Counted from the stretch's first letter, positions 25,718-34,807 are shown. The stretch is DNA of 62,923 nucleotides from CAZPQM01 sp964588995 (GCA_964588995.1 CAZPQM010000011.1:1-62923), one strand, 5' to 3'. Numbers and translations are program-made. The notes: generated from the letters alone by a model not told the origin.

Positions 25718-27222
25718 GCGGCGCTTCGTAGGCTATGTTGCGGCATATCCTCCATCATCAGTGAGGCGGTGGCTTTCGCCGAAGCCAGCACACCCGGTAC
25801 GCCCGCACCCGGATGGGTGCCTGCGCCGACAAGATAAAGATTGGGGATAATGTCATCGCGGTTATGGCCACGAAACCAGGCGCTCTGCCATAGAACCGGT
25901 TCAAGTGAAAAGGCCGAGCCCTGATGCGCGTTCAGCTCGCTGGCAAAATCCGCCGGAGTAAAGATGCGGCAGGTTTCAAGGTGCTGGCTGAGATCCGGCA
26001 GGTGGTGTTGCTCGAGATAGTGCAGAATACGGTCGCGGTAGCGTGGGCCCTGACTGCCCCAGTCGATCGGCGCGTTACCCATATGGGGCACCGGAGAAAG
26101 CACATAAAACGCACTTTTGCCTGCGGGTGCCATCGACGGGTCGGTGACGCAAGGATTGTGCAAATATAGCGAAAAATCCTCCGCAAGCTCGGAGCCTTTA
26201 AAGATGTCACGAACTAAAGCTTTATAGCGCGGTCCGAAGAGCACGGTATGGTGCGCAATATCCGGATAGGTGTTGCTAAGCCCGAAATAAATCACGAAGA
26301 GCGACATGGAAAAACGCCGCTTCTGCAGGCGGGTAGCTTCTTTGCTGCCGCGTTTGGTGTGGCCCAGCAGCTGCTTATACGTATGCACGATATCGGCATT
26401 CGAGGCGACCATATCGAAGTGCTCTAACGATTGCCCAGCGCACTGTACTCCGGTAATGCGATCCTGCTCGCTGGCTAGTCGTTCAATCGGGCTGTTGAGC
26501 CGCACCGTGCCGCCGATATCCTCGAACAGGCGGATCAGGCCGTTTACCAGCGCGCCCGTGCCGCCTGCCGGGAAGTAAACGCCCCATTCCCGTTCCAGTG
26601 CATGAATCAGCGTGTAAATGGAGGAGGTAGCAAATGGGCTGCCACCAACCAGCAGGCTGTGAAAGCTGAACGCCTGCCGAAGCCGTTCATCCTGAAGATA
26701 GCGTGAGACCAGATTATAGACGCTGCGCCAGCTTTGCATGCGGGCGAGCTGCGGCCCTGCCTGCATCATGGTGCGGAAATGCAGGAACGGTACCGCCCCA
26801 AGTTTCACATATCCCTCATCAAACGCGGCTTTGGCATAGCGGTATAAATCCCGGTAGCCGGCGACGTCCGCCGGGTTGAAGCGCGCGATTTCCCGTTCCA
26901 GCTGATCCTGTTCCTGATGGTAGTCGAACTGGCTGCCATCCTGCCAGTGCAGCCGATAGAGCGGGGAAACGGGCAGGAGCGTGACATAGTCCTGCATGGA
27001 TCTGCCACATAACGTAAAAAGCTCTTCCAGTGCAGTTGGGTCGGTAATCACGGTGGGGCCGGCATCAAAACGGTAGCCGGAGTCTTCATAGACATAAGCG
27101 CGCCCGCCGGGTTTATCGCGTTTTTCAAATAAGGTCGTTTGAAATCCGGCTTGCTGTAAGCGTATAGCGAGCGCAATGCCGCCAAACCCGGCTCCGATTA
27201 CGGCGGCTTTGGGTGCGCTCAT
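25714..27222 (-). CDS. crtI: phytoene desaturase
   Basis: CrtI introduces four double bonds into phytoene, giving lycopene, using FAD at the membrane. The 502-residue protein begins with the dinucleotide loop AVIGAGFGGIALAIRLQQAG, then GYRFDAGPTVITDP, and ends with LYLVGAGTHPGAGVPGVL, the CrtI signature. Length is normal. It is coupled by four-base overlaps to crtY before and crtB after it. Confidence 0.97.
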   Translation of the reverse strand: MSAPKAAVIGAGFGGIALAIRLQQAGFQTTLFEKRDKPGGRAYVYEDSGYRFDAGPTVITDPTALEELFTLCGRSMQDYVTLLPVSPLYRLHWQDGSQFDYHQEQDQLEREIARFNPADVAGYRDLYRYAKAAFDEGYVKLGAVPFLHFRTMMQAGPQLARMQSWRSVYNLVSRYLQDERLRQAFSFHSLLVGGSPFATSSIYTLIHALEREWGVYFPAGGTGALVNGLIRLFEDIGGTVRLNSPIERLASEQDRITGVQCAGQSLEHFDMVASNADIVHTYKQLLGHTKRGSKEATRLQKRRFSMSLFVIYFGLSNTYPDIAHHTVLFGPRYKALVRDIFKGSELAEDFSLYLHNPCVTDPSMAPAGKSAFYVLSPVPHMGNAPIDWGSQGPRYRDRILHYLEQHHLPDLSQHLETCRIFTPADFASELNAHQGSAFSLEPVLWQSAWFRGHNRDDIIPNLYLVGAGTHPGAGVPGVLASAKATASLMMEDMPQHSLRSAA

Positions 27223-28382
27223 GCGGCCATTCCTTTCTGGTTCGGGCGTATGGCGGTGAGCGCGCCACGTAGCGGAACAGGAGGCTTGCCGGTAAATATC
27301 CGGGCATAGTCATACCATGAACTATTCCCCGCGTAAAAACGCGCAACCACAGGCTCGGGCAAGGTATAAAACCGGGCTAATATACGCCAGCGCTGTTCCG
27401 GCTCCCCGGCGTGAAACAGCATACGGTTCAGCAGACGGTAAACCCGGTGCTTATGCCAGCGCGCCTGCGCATAACGGGCGACGACTTCGGTCAGGCGTGG
27501 CGTAGTATAATGCCTTCGTGCAGTAATGAAATCAATCATACGCATCGTTTCCGGCAGGCTATAACCGGTTATGGGATGGAACATACCGGCAGCTACTCCT
27601 ACCGGGCAGGCTTCATCCATGGGCGGGGGCGCGTATTTGCCGGAAAGAATGATCGGTAGCGAACCTTTTTCAGGGCGAATCAGTGTTTTAACCCGCCAAC
27701 CACGCTTCGAGGCATACTGCTTGATCGTATCCATAAAGTCCGACAATGCATACTCCTTCATGTCACTATATTGCGTCGCCTCGATGAGGATGCGTTTTTC
27801 GTTGAAGGGCAGGCAATAGAGAAACTGATAGCATCCCGGTTGAGATCCACATGCATCCATCAATATCGGCCGGGCCAACTCATGCGGCGCGCTGGTTTCT
27901 ACTTCAATACCGACGAAATGCTGCCAGGCGAGTTCACAGTTTCTTAAGCGGTTTTTTCCGGCCAGATGGCCTCGGCAGTCGAGCACAAGCGGTGCGGAGA
28001 GTGTTTCTCCCGAATGGAGCCGGACGGAATCTGGCTGCAGAATCGTGGCTTTCTCCTCTATAATACTATCTGCCAGTATGCTTCGGATAAGCTTGCGGAG
28101 CTGTTCGGACGTGATGCTCGCATAGGGTAACGCAATCTTCCGGTGCAGGCCGGGAAAGGAGACGTGGTAACTATCCCATGTGGCGGTGATAAAAGGCCGC
28201 AACCAGCTGAGCTGTTTGGTACGAAGGTCCGTTTTGTGGAAACTCCAGGTATGATTGCCACCAATCTCGCCGGGTTCAATCAGCGCCAGGCGTAATCCGG
28301 GCTGCAGCATACGTAGCCGGTAAGCGAGCAGGCTACCGGCTAAACCGCCACCCACCAGCAAAATGTCGTAGGGCGTCTGCAT
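27219..28382 (-). CDS. crtY: lycopene beta-cyclase (CrtY type)
   Basis: CrtY closes both ends of lycopene to beta-carotene. The 387-residue flavoprotein starts with the loop YDILLVGGGLAGSLLAYRL; further motifs are NHTWSFHKTDL, LVLDCRGH and MDEACPVGVAAGMFHPITGY. The frame is open to 28520, but AGGT before ATG 28382 and the normal N-terminus support the shorter form. It is the first gene of the minus-strand carotenoid unit and is divergent from blh, so beta-carotene made here can be cut directly to retinal. Confidence 0.95.
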   Translation of the reverse strand: MQTPYDILLVGGGLAGSLLAYRLRMLQPGLRLALIEPGEIGGNHTWSFHKTDLRTKQLSWLRPFITATWDSYHVSFPGLHRKIALPYASITSEQLRKLIRSILADSIIEEKATILQPDSVRLHSGETLSAPLVLDCRGHLAGKNRLRNCELAWQHFVGIEVETSAPHELARPILMDACGSQPGCYQFLYCLPFNEKRILIEATQYSDMKEYALSDFMDTIKQYASKRGWRVKTLIRPEKGSLPIILSGKYAPPPMDEACPVGVAAGMFHPITGYSLPETMRMIDFITARRHYTTPRLTEVVARYAQARWHKHRVYRLLNRMLFHAGEPEQRWRILARFYTLPEPVVARFYAGNSSWYDYARIFTGKPPVPLRGALTAIRPNQKGMAA

Positions 28383-28421
28383 GAATCTATACCTACTAGT
28401 TGCATTCATTGTCATTAATAC

Positions 28422-28499
28422 TATAGGTTGTACATTATGCCTAAGCACTTTTTCATAAATACAAAGAATATAGCATATTTTATTAGTATAGGTTGTATT
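28422..28499. promoter_or_regulatory. crtY-blh divergent control region with direct repeat
   Basis: TATAGGTTGTA occurs twice on the plus strand, at about 28422 and 28488, spaced 66 bases apart. The first copy sits in the probable crtY promoter and the second just before the blh start. Such paired sites between divergent light or carotenoid genes suggest a shared regulator; MerR-type LitR/CarH proteins use TGTACA-like sites, and the first copy continues into TTGTACA. No regulator gene is nearby. Confidence 0.45.
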
Positions 28500-29333
28500 A
28501 TGTTCATGAAGGTGCTGCATACACTAACGCCTGAGCTGCAAGCCATGATCGCATTAAGTGCGATTCTGTTGCTGGGGTTGCCACACGGTGCATTTGATTA
28601 TGCGCGTTATCGTTTTTACCATCCGGAGGCAGGCAGGGGGCAAAGGATCAGGTGGCTGCTTTCTTACCTATTGTCGGTGGTTGCTATCATTGGGCTGTGG
28701 GTGCTTTTTTCTGGTATTATATTTCTGTTATTGCTCGGATTTGCAGCGTGGCATTTCGGGCGGGAGGACGGGCTGGAAAGCGGCAAACGATGGCATCGGG
28801 TGCTGGATAATAGCGCGCGCGGATTGCTCGTTATCGCTCTACCGGTGGCGGTTTATCCGGAGCAGATGGCGCTGCTGTATGGTTTATTCGTGACGGAAGG
28901 GACGCGAGCCGAGTTGTTGCCGCTGTTTTTGCAGGGACGTTGGATACTAGCGGGCTTCTTAGGGCTGTTAATCGGCGGCGCTATATGGGTTAATGTCAGG
29001 ATGCAATCGGGTCGAACGCTCGAGTTGATAACGATAGCGGCTCTATTTGTTCTACTCCCGCCGCTGATCGCCTTTACCGTATATTTTTGTGTATGGCATT
29101 CGGCGCGGCATTATGCAGAGCAGAGGAAATGGCTGCGGCAGGCTTCTTCGTCATTCCGTGCGTATACATTAGGTTCGGTTATACTATGCAGTATGGTCAT
29201 GATTGCAGGCATTCTGTTAACCGTCGTGTTTTGGCAGGAAGGGGCGCACTCCCTGAGGGCGGTCGTAGTTACGTTTATCGCACTGCTTGCTATTACGGTA
29301 CCGCACCACCTATCCGGGTATATGACAAGGTGA
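28500..29333 (+). CDS. blh: beta-carotene 15,15'-dioxygenase, Brp/Blh family
   Basis: Blh cleaves beta-carotene into two retinals and is the usual partner of microbial rhodopsins. The protein is a multi-helix membrane enzyme with the family's histidine motifs LLLGLPHGAFDYARYRF, FAAWHFGREDG, VWHSARHYAEQRKWL and, near the end, VPHHLSG. ATG 28500 has AGGTTG upstream; a longer frame from 28428 would include the repeats of the control region and is less likely. About 277 residues, normal for the family. Confidence 0.93.
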   Translation: MFMKVLHTLTPELQAMIALSAILLLGLPHGAFDYARYRFYHPEAGRGQRIRWLLSYLLSVVAIIGLWVLFSGIIFLLLLGFAAWHFGREDGLESGKRWHRVLDNSARGLLVIALPVAVYPEQMALLYGLFVTEGTRAELLPLFLQGRWILAGFLGLLIGGAIWVNVRMQSGRTLELITIAALFVLLPPLIAFTVYFCVWHSARHYAEQRKWLRQASSSFRAYTLGSVILCSMVMIAGILLTVVFWQEGAHSLRAVVVTFIALLAITVPHHLSGYMTR

Positions 29334-29383
29334 TGCAGTTTTGTCAATATAGCTATAAAACATATATAAATTTAAATTTTTAA

Positions 29384-29406
29384 GTGTAATATTATTTTCA
29401 TTACAC
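29384..29406. promoter_or_regulatory. inverted repeat between blh and the transducer gene
   Basis: GTGTAAT (29384-29390) and ATTACAC (29400-29406) form a perfect 7-bp inverted repeat in an AT-rich 128-base gap. It may be an operator or a weak transcript end for blh. The gap suggests that the transducer-rhodopsin pair has its own promoter. Confidence 0.35.
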
Positions 29407-29461
29407 GAGGCTTGAAGTAAGACATTTACTCAACCAATAGATGTATACGCAGGGGTGATTG

Positions 29462-30976
29462 ATGTCACAAACTACATATGAGCTAGGAGGAGTGGCCACG
29501 AAGGGGCTTGGTCGCGTTTCATCGCAGCAGGTGACGGAAGAAGTTAGCCTAAATACGGGCCTAAGCGGTGAAGGGACGGAGCTAGTCGATATCTCATCTC
29601 CTATCGAAGAGGGTTCCGCCCAAGCCGCTGGACACCACGGGCAGACGGTGGAATCTACTATCCGACCTAATGGCACCAGTATTCGCCCGTTGCTTTATTG
29701 GGGGTTTTTCACGGTGATAGCGCTTGCCGTAATGACGACCCTCATCAATAACACGCAGTTTAATATTATTGAGCAGGAACTGCAGCAGCAGGATACCTAC
29801 CGCATTGATGTGCAGGAACTTCAGGAGCTTGTCTCCACCAGCTCTACTATCGCTCTTGGTATGGCGCTTGTAGTGATTCTGGTCGGGCTGGGTGTCGCCA
29901 CCGTGATCGGCAACAAGCTGGCGCGGCAGATCAATCAGCTGAGCGATATTATGTACCGGCTCGCCAACGGTGATTATGACGTTGAGGTCAGGCCGAAAGA
30001 TAAGGTCGGTGCGGAGCTTGCGCGCATGTATGATGCGGTGAATGTCTTTAAAGCGAACGCGATTGAGATTAAGCATTTATATGAAACGGAAGGGGCAGAG
30101 CTGCGTAAGCAGAAGGATCTAGAGCTCAAGCAGCGAATAGAACATATTGCTAAAACACTGGATGAGCAGATCGTGACTATTTTTGATCATATTTTGAAAG
30201 AGCAGGGTGGCACAGCGCAGGCGTCCGATAAGATTGAGGCGTTGTCTTCCAAGCTGAACGAAGCCGCATCGACCTCCGCGGAAGTAACAAACGTAGCAAC
30301 TGAAAGCACAAACCGGGTCACGGATGCGACACAGGAGCTGGCAACACGTATCCACGAAATTGCGACGCATACCAGTGAGTCGCGGCAATTGACGGATCAG
30401 GCGGTGGCGCGCGCCGAGGATAGTAATGAACGCATTAAGTCACTGGAAACGCTTGCAGACCGGATTGGTGAATTTATTACGCTTATTCAGGATATTGCAG
30501 CAAAAACTAATTTGTTAGCTTTAAATGCAACGATTGAGGCATCTCGCGCTGGAGAGGCGGGAAAAGGCTTTAGCGTGGTGGCCAATGAGGTGAAACAACT
30601 CGCCAATCAGACCGCCAAAGCGACGGAGGAAATTTCGGAACAGGTCGAAGGTATCCGCAGTGAAGTGGGGTTAACGGTAGATGCCATGTCACAGATATCT
30701 CAGGTGATTGAGAAGCTGTCCGATGTGGCGGTCCAGATCTCCGAGAATGTCGAACATCAAACCGAGGCGACTGATATGATTTCCGGGCTGGTACAGCATG
30801 TAACGGATGAGATTCGTAAGGTGGATGAGACGATTACCTTACTCGCTGAAGATGCGGAGACGACCTATCAGGTATCGGAAGAAATCAGTGTGTCGTCTAA
30901 ACGGACATCGGATGCCATTGAGAAACAGAGTGCAACGATACGGAAGACGTTGCAGGAATTAACCAAAGCTGCTTAG
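29462..30976 (+). CDS. methyl-accepting transducer, probable rhodopsin partner
   Basis: The 504-residue protein has an unusual hydrophilic N-terminal extension of about 75 residues, helix TM1 (LLYWGFFTVIALAVMTTLI), a loop of only about 35 residues, helix TM2 (ALVVILVGLGVATVIG), a HAMP domain and a chemotaxis signalling domain with the conserved tip IAAKTNLLALNATIEASRAG. It lacks the large periplasmic ligand domain of ordinary chemoreceptors, as do the Htr transducers of sensory rhodopsins. The rhodopsin gene starts 11 bases after its stop, so both are made together. The likely job is to pass light signals to CheA/CheW, whose genes are not here. ATG 29462 has AGGGGTG upstream. Confidence 0.88.
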   Translation: MSQTTYELGGVATKGLGRVSSQQVTEEVSLNTGLSGEGTELVDISSPIEEGSAQAAGHHGQTVESTIRPNGTSIRPLLYWGFFTVIALAVMTTLINNTQFNIIEQELQQQDTYRIDVQELQELVSTSSTIALGMALVVILVGLGVATVIGNKLARQINQLSDIMYRLANGDYDVEVRPKDKVGAELARMYDAVNVFKANAIEIKHLYETEGAELRKQKDLELKQRIEHIAKTLDEQIVTIFDHILKEQGGTAQASDKIEALSSKLNEAASTSAEVTNVATESTNRVTDATQELATRIHEIATHTSESRQLTDQAVARAEDSNERIKSLETLADRIGEFITLIQDIAAKTNLLALNATIEASRAGEAGKGFSVVANEVKQLANQTAKATEEISEQVEGIRSEVGLTVDAMSQISQVIEKLSDVAVQISENVEHQTEATDMISGLVQHVTDEIRKVDETITLLAEDAETTYQVSEEISVSSKRTSDAIEKQSATIRKTLQELTKAA

Positions 30977-30987
30977 GAGAGGTAATT

Positions 30988-31740
30988 ATGTTTACTGAAT
31001 TTAATGCGTTAACGTTAGCCACCCAATATTCGTTTTATATGACGTTTTCTGGATTTGTGGCAGCAAGTATTTACTTTTTAATGGAACGGAATAATCTTAC
31101 GCCGCGCTACAGCGTTGTTTCAAGTTTATGCATGATGGTGGTGGCAATAGCAGCTGTGAATTATTACCACATGATTGATATTGTCGGACTGAGCGGCCAA
31201 GACGGCTCGCTGAACGATTTTCCGACGCATTTCCGCTATGCAGACTGGGTGCTGACAACGCCGCTTATTCTCGCCGTTTTGGTCATGCTGATCAACCCGG
31301 TTAATAAAACAGCGTTAGTGACCAAGCTGATGGTTGCTGATGTGATCATGATCGTGGTAGGTTATGTCGGTGAAATTGATACGAATCAGGCCGGTGGCGG
31401 TACCACGTTGGGCTGGGTATGTTTCTTCATCGCGTGTGCAGCCTTTGCCTATATTTTGGTAGTGCTGTATGGCGAACTCTCGCAGGCAGCCGGGGATATG
31501 CCGGCCGAGCTGCGCGGTAAATACAGCTTATTACAGAACATGCTGGTGATTGTCTGGATGGTGTATCCGCTCGGCTACCTCATGCCGCTGCTGGGCTATC
31601 AGGGCGACTTGCTGGTGCTGCGCGAGCTGGTCTATTGCATCGCGGACTTAACGTCTAAAGCCGGGTTTGGTATCATCGCGGTCAGCCTGGCAAAGAGCCT
31701 CTCGTTACTGGAGGTCCAGCAGGGGCGAGCCATAGTCTAA
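30988..31740 (+). CDS. microbial rhodopsin with D-T-V motif, probably sensory
   Basis: The 250-residue protein has seven helices and all retinal-protein hallmarks. Helix C reads FRYADWVLTTPLILAV: Schiff-base counterion D86, then T90, and V97 where proton pumps have the Asp/Glu proton donor. Helix G has ADLTSKAGFG, with D220 and retinal lysine K224. Loss of the carboxylate donor slows the photocycle and is typical of sensory rhodopsins. Y193 in helix F and S223 beside the lysine match the hydroxyl pair used for signalling in sensory rhodopsin II (Tyr-Thr there). I94 at the colour-tuning position suggests green rather than blue absorption. GGAGAGG gives the start. Context: 11 bp after a two-helix transducer, close to blh and crtYIB. 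A slow proton pump cannot be excluded. Confidence 0.93.
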   Translation: MFTEFNALTLATQYSFYMTFSGFVAASIYFLMERNNLTPRYSVVSSLCMMVVAIAAVNYYHMIDIVGLSGQDGSLNDFPTHFRYADWVLTTPLILAVLVMLINPVNKTALVTKLMVADVIMIVVGYVGEIDTNQAGGGTTLGWVCFFIACAAFAYILVVLYGELSQAAGDMPAELRGKYSLLQNMLVIVWMVYPLGYLMPLLGYQGDLLVLRELVYCIADLTSKAGFGIIAVSLAKSLSLLEVQQGRAIV

Positions 31741-31794
31741 TTAATGGTTATTGGCACCTGTGTACGGGTGAAGTAAGGGCAGTGAACGCACCAT

Positions 31795-34077
31795 TTAGAA
31801 CGACTTGGTGATACTCACCTCACCCTGCTGGTTTTGCGGCGTGTAGCTGGCTCTCACCTCTAAGTCTTCAAACCGCCCTTTAAGCACGCTGAGATTATAA
31901 CCGATTTCCAATAATTCCTGATTCACTGCGGGGCGGAAGCCGGTTTCAGGCAAGCGAACCGAGGTGTAGTCCGCTGAAAGCGTGTGCTCAAGGTTCTGCC
32001 CGGCAATGCCTACGCCTAGCCCCACCTGATCCAGATTGACCGAACTGGAGCGCAGGTGAAACTGGTTGCCCGTAATCGTAACGTTACTGGTCGGTGAATA
32101 GCGGTAACGCGCATTGCCGGTAAAGACGGCCTCGCTATCATCGCCAAACGCATCAATCAGTTGGGCGTTCGCATCCAGATTGGCATCAAAACGTGAGGAG
32201 TTGAAGGCAAAGGAGCCGCCGGCAGAGGGCGTAAGGCCTGTGCTGGTTTCGCCGTTGCTGGTTATCTCCATCTGCCGGACTTCGGCATCCGCACCGAAGG
32301 AAATTTGGTTACCGTTTGATATGGCACGATCCTGATCGTAACTTCCTGCTGCACCTAGCAGGGTGCGGTATTCGTTATCGCCGAGCGTTTGGCGGCTGCC
32401 TGGTAGTATCACGGTGCCGTCAAATTCCGGTGTGTAGACGAAGCCTTCATGGTGATAGTGCAAGGTAAAGTCCTGCCTATTCCCAGCTGCGTTTGCAGAA
32501 AAATCTATTCTCGCACCAACAGCATGATCAGGGTTGAAAAAATAGTCGCCGCGCAACCTAAGCTCCTGCCGGTCTTGGGTAAGCGGGTTAAATTCCAGCG
32601 GGCGGGTAAATTCTGCATCTCCCGCAATCGGTAGCGCGGCGTTTAACGCCGCTCGACTACTCAGGCGGATTTTATCTGACTCATCACCCTCACCCAAAGG
32701 AAATTCATGTACGGCGCGATGATCTACTCCGGCATCAAATAACGTGCCGGAGCTACCGCCAGGCCCATCTTCATAGCGAACACCTGCTAAGGAAGCAGCC
32801 GTAGTAGAAAATGTTCTGGCTTCACGTAACTCACCGCTATGGGAAGCTTCTAGAAACTTTGTTAAGTCCTCGTCCGTACTAGAGATTTCGGGTGCCCCCT
32901 GTTCTTCATATTGCGCATTGGCATATTCCATGTAGGGATCAAGTTTTAGACCATATGTTTCTAGCATTTGGCTGGCGGTGCCTTCATTCTTTCCTATAAT
33001 GGTATATAGCTGCTCATACACCTCTTCGGCACGTTTAATGTAGGCCGTGTCACTGCCGGGATCGACCCAGCGGGCGATATCGTTCGGGGTAAAGCCTTCT
33101 TTGAAATCACCTTTTCGCTCCCTGATGATGTCTTGAAGTAAATCCAGCTGTTCTTCGCCGGTCAAATACTTGCCGTTGTCCAGCATGGGTTTTCCCTCTG
33201 CTTCAGCCTCCGCTTCGGCTTCTGTCTTGGCAGTACGCCATAAATTCAGCACGTCTTCATAGCCAAGATTGGTTTTTCTGGCAGTCACTTCTGCGGTCAC
33301 GTCCGCTTCGAATGTTTGCATGACGCCACCGCCTTCGAACACTTCGAAACTATTACCATCGATGATAAAACGATATCCTTCCTCCAGCGCTATATCCTGA
33401 TGGTTTTCTCCATAGGTGGCATACGCCGTGCCGGAGGTAGGATCCGTGTAATAGCTGGTGGCGATCAAGCGGCCCTGATCGTCATACTCTGGCGCAGCCG
33501 TGTTTTCTGCAGGTGTGGGAGTTATGTCTGGCGGGGGTTGCTGGGGCTCACTGGATACTGCGGTCTCTTGCGGTGCTGCAATAACGGTTTTTTCTGCTTT
33601 TGAAGGCTGGGTCGCCTCATCCATAACTGCCGCTGGTATTCGGGTAGGAAGTTCTGCTAACTCTGCAACCGGCTTACGCTCCTGCGGTGCCTCTTCCGGC
33701 TCTATTGCAGGTTCGGCTTGCGCACGTGCGGCATAGGCATCGTCCAACCGGTGGCGTGTGCCTTGCGCACCGTGGACAAACAGCGAGTGATAGATCCATT
33801 CTTCACTCTGGCTGGCGAGGCGGTTAATAATCTCCTCGTCAGTAAAATCACGGTTTTGGTATTGTTGCTTTAATTGGCCTTCGGCCAGCGTAACATATTG
33901 CTCAAGTACGTCTATCTGTTTTTCGCGATCCATAGTGGCAATTGCTACGCGCGCGGCGGCCGGGTTATTATAACCAAGGTCATTCAGCGCGGCATCGGTA
34001 AACAGCGCGGCAAACCCTTTGCGAGGATCATCACCCGCGACAAGCTCACTTAATATGCGATCATATAGTGCTTCCAT
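31795..34077 (-). CDS. large protein with C-terminal beta-barrel-like half, no signal peptide
   Basis: Not recognised. The 760-residue product has a helical, soluble N-terminal part (about 1-110), a Pro/Glu/Ala-rich linker (about 120-205), a middle part with a short EAEAEAEAE run near residue 295, and from about 470 onward alternating polar/hydrophobic strands rich in Gly, Asn and aromatic residues, ending SITKSF. That ending and the strand pattern are those of outer-membrane beta barrels. No signal peptide or membrane helix is seen at the N-terminus, which is odd for such a barrel. AGGA 8 bases before ATG 34077 makes the start credible. It is a lone gene, convergent with the rhodopsin gene. 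Confidence 0.6.
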   Translation of the reverse strand: MEALYDRILSELVAGDDPRKGFAALFTDAALNDLGYNNPAAARVAIATMDREKQIDVLEQYVTLAEGQLKQQYQNRDFTDEEIINRLASQSEEWIYHSLFVHGAQGTRHRLDDAYAARAQAEPAIEPEEAPQERKPVAELAELPTRIPAAVMDEATQPSKAEKTVIAAPQETAVSSEPQQPPPDITPTPAENTAAPEYDDQGRLIATSYYTDPTSGTAYATYGENHQDIALEEGYRFIIDGNSFEVFEGGGVMQTFEADVTAEVTARKTNLGYEDVLNLWRTAKTEAEAEAEAEGKPMLDNGKYLTGEEQLDLLQDIIRERKGDFKEGFTPNDIARWVDPGSDTAYIKRAEEVYEQLYTIIGKNEGTASQMLETYGLKLDPYMEYANAQYEEQGAPEISSTDEDLTKFLEASHSGELREARTFSTTAASLAGVRYEDGPGGSSGTLFDAGVDHRAVHEFPLGEGDESDKIRLSSRAALNAALPIAGDAEFTRPLEFNPLTQDRQELRLRGDYFFNPDHAVGARIDFSANAAGNRQDFTLHYHHEGFVYTPEFDGTVILPGSRQTLGDNEYRTLLGAAGSYDQDRAISNGNQISFGADAEVRQMEITSNGETSTGLTPSAGGSFAFNSSRFDANLDANAQLIDAFGDDSEAVFTGNARYRYSPTSNVTITGNQFHLRSSSVNLDQVGLGVGIAGQNLEHTLSADYTSVRLPETGFRPAVNQELLEIGYNLSVLKGRFEDLEVRASYTPQNQQGEVSITKSF

Positions 34078-34206
34078 AACTATATCCTATCATATTTTGA
34101 TTTTATTCTCGGCCATTTAATTTCAAATTATTCCCCAACACGCTCCTGTATATGCCATCTCCATATGATACGTTCTGCATCACTTCTTATGTTTCAAGTA
34201 AAAAGG

Positions 34207-34240
34207 AGAACCCCATAAATATTTCTATTTACGGGGTTCT
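34207..34240 (-). terminator. rho-independent terminator
   Basis: AGAACCCC (34207-34214) pairs with GGGGTTCT (34233-34240), extended inside by TAAA/TTTA. Read on the minus strand, the hairpin is followed by CTCCTTTTTAC, so it ends transcription of the small secreted-protein gene just upstream. Confidence 0.75.
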
Positions 34241-34253
34241 ACAGTAGTCGCTA

Positions 34254-34769
34254 CTACTGGTCGCCCTCAATCGGGGCGATCTTATGTACGTACTGGGTCA
34301 CAACCTGATGGCTGTTCCCTTCGGGGTGAATTGTCACCCCGTAATACGTACGACCGTTCGGCTGCCACACCTCCAGGCCCTCGTTCCACGAGTAGCCGGA
34401 GCCGTTGGCAAACCGGAAGGTCAGCCCACCTTTGCTGAACGCCTTATGCTGTTCACCAAGGTAGACCCGCTCGCCGCTATCGAGGGTGAAGCGGAGGCCC
34501 TCGCCCCTTTGATATAGCATGGGGTTGCCGGTATCGGCTCCCTCATACTTCTCAAAGAGAAGAGTTCGCTTCGTACCGTCTTGGAATACAAATTCCACAC
34601 TTTCCGTTCCGGAAGACCGGAACAGGTTGTGGCCTTCGTTGTCGAAGACGGTCGCTTCTTTCCCAGTAGCAACATCCCAAACCTGCCCCAACTTCTGGAA
34701 GAAGTTTTGGGCAGACAAAGACGTCGCTGCAGTAGCGAAAAACAAAAAAATACAAATGAATTTCTTCAT
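34254..34769 (-). CDS. small exported protein of unknown function
   Basis: Not recognised. The 171-residue product starts with a clear signal peptide (MKKFICIFLFFATAATSLSA, cut before QNFF). The mature part is rich in beta structure with short repeated turns (NEGHNLFRSSG, RFTLDSGERVYLGEQ, YSWNEGLEVWQPNGRTYYG), and has no cysteines. It looks like a small periplasmic or surface protein. The ribosome site is weak (AAAGAAC). A terminator follows, and the hairpin-rich region lies directly upstream on the same strand. Confidence 0.6.
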   Translation of the reverse strand: MKKFICIFLFFATAATSLSAQNFFQKLGQVWDVATGKEATVFDNEGHNLFRSSGTESVEFVFQDGTKRTLLFEKYEGADTGNPMLYQRGEGLRFTLDSGERVYLGEQHKAFSKGGLTFRFANGSGYSWNEGLEVWQPNGRTYYGVTIHPEGNSHQVVTQYVHKIAPIEGDQ

Positions 34770-34807
34770 GTTCTTTTTTTGTTTTTTCTCAACACCTTTT
34801 TTCTTAA

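Noticed and set aside
30988..31740. Ordinary proton-pumping proteorhodopsin
   Set aside because: The proton-donor position is valine (V97), not Glu or Asp, and the gene directly follows a transducer; pumping is not excluded but is not the best first call.
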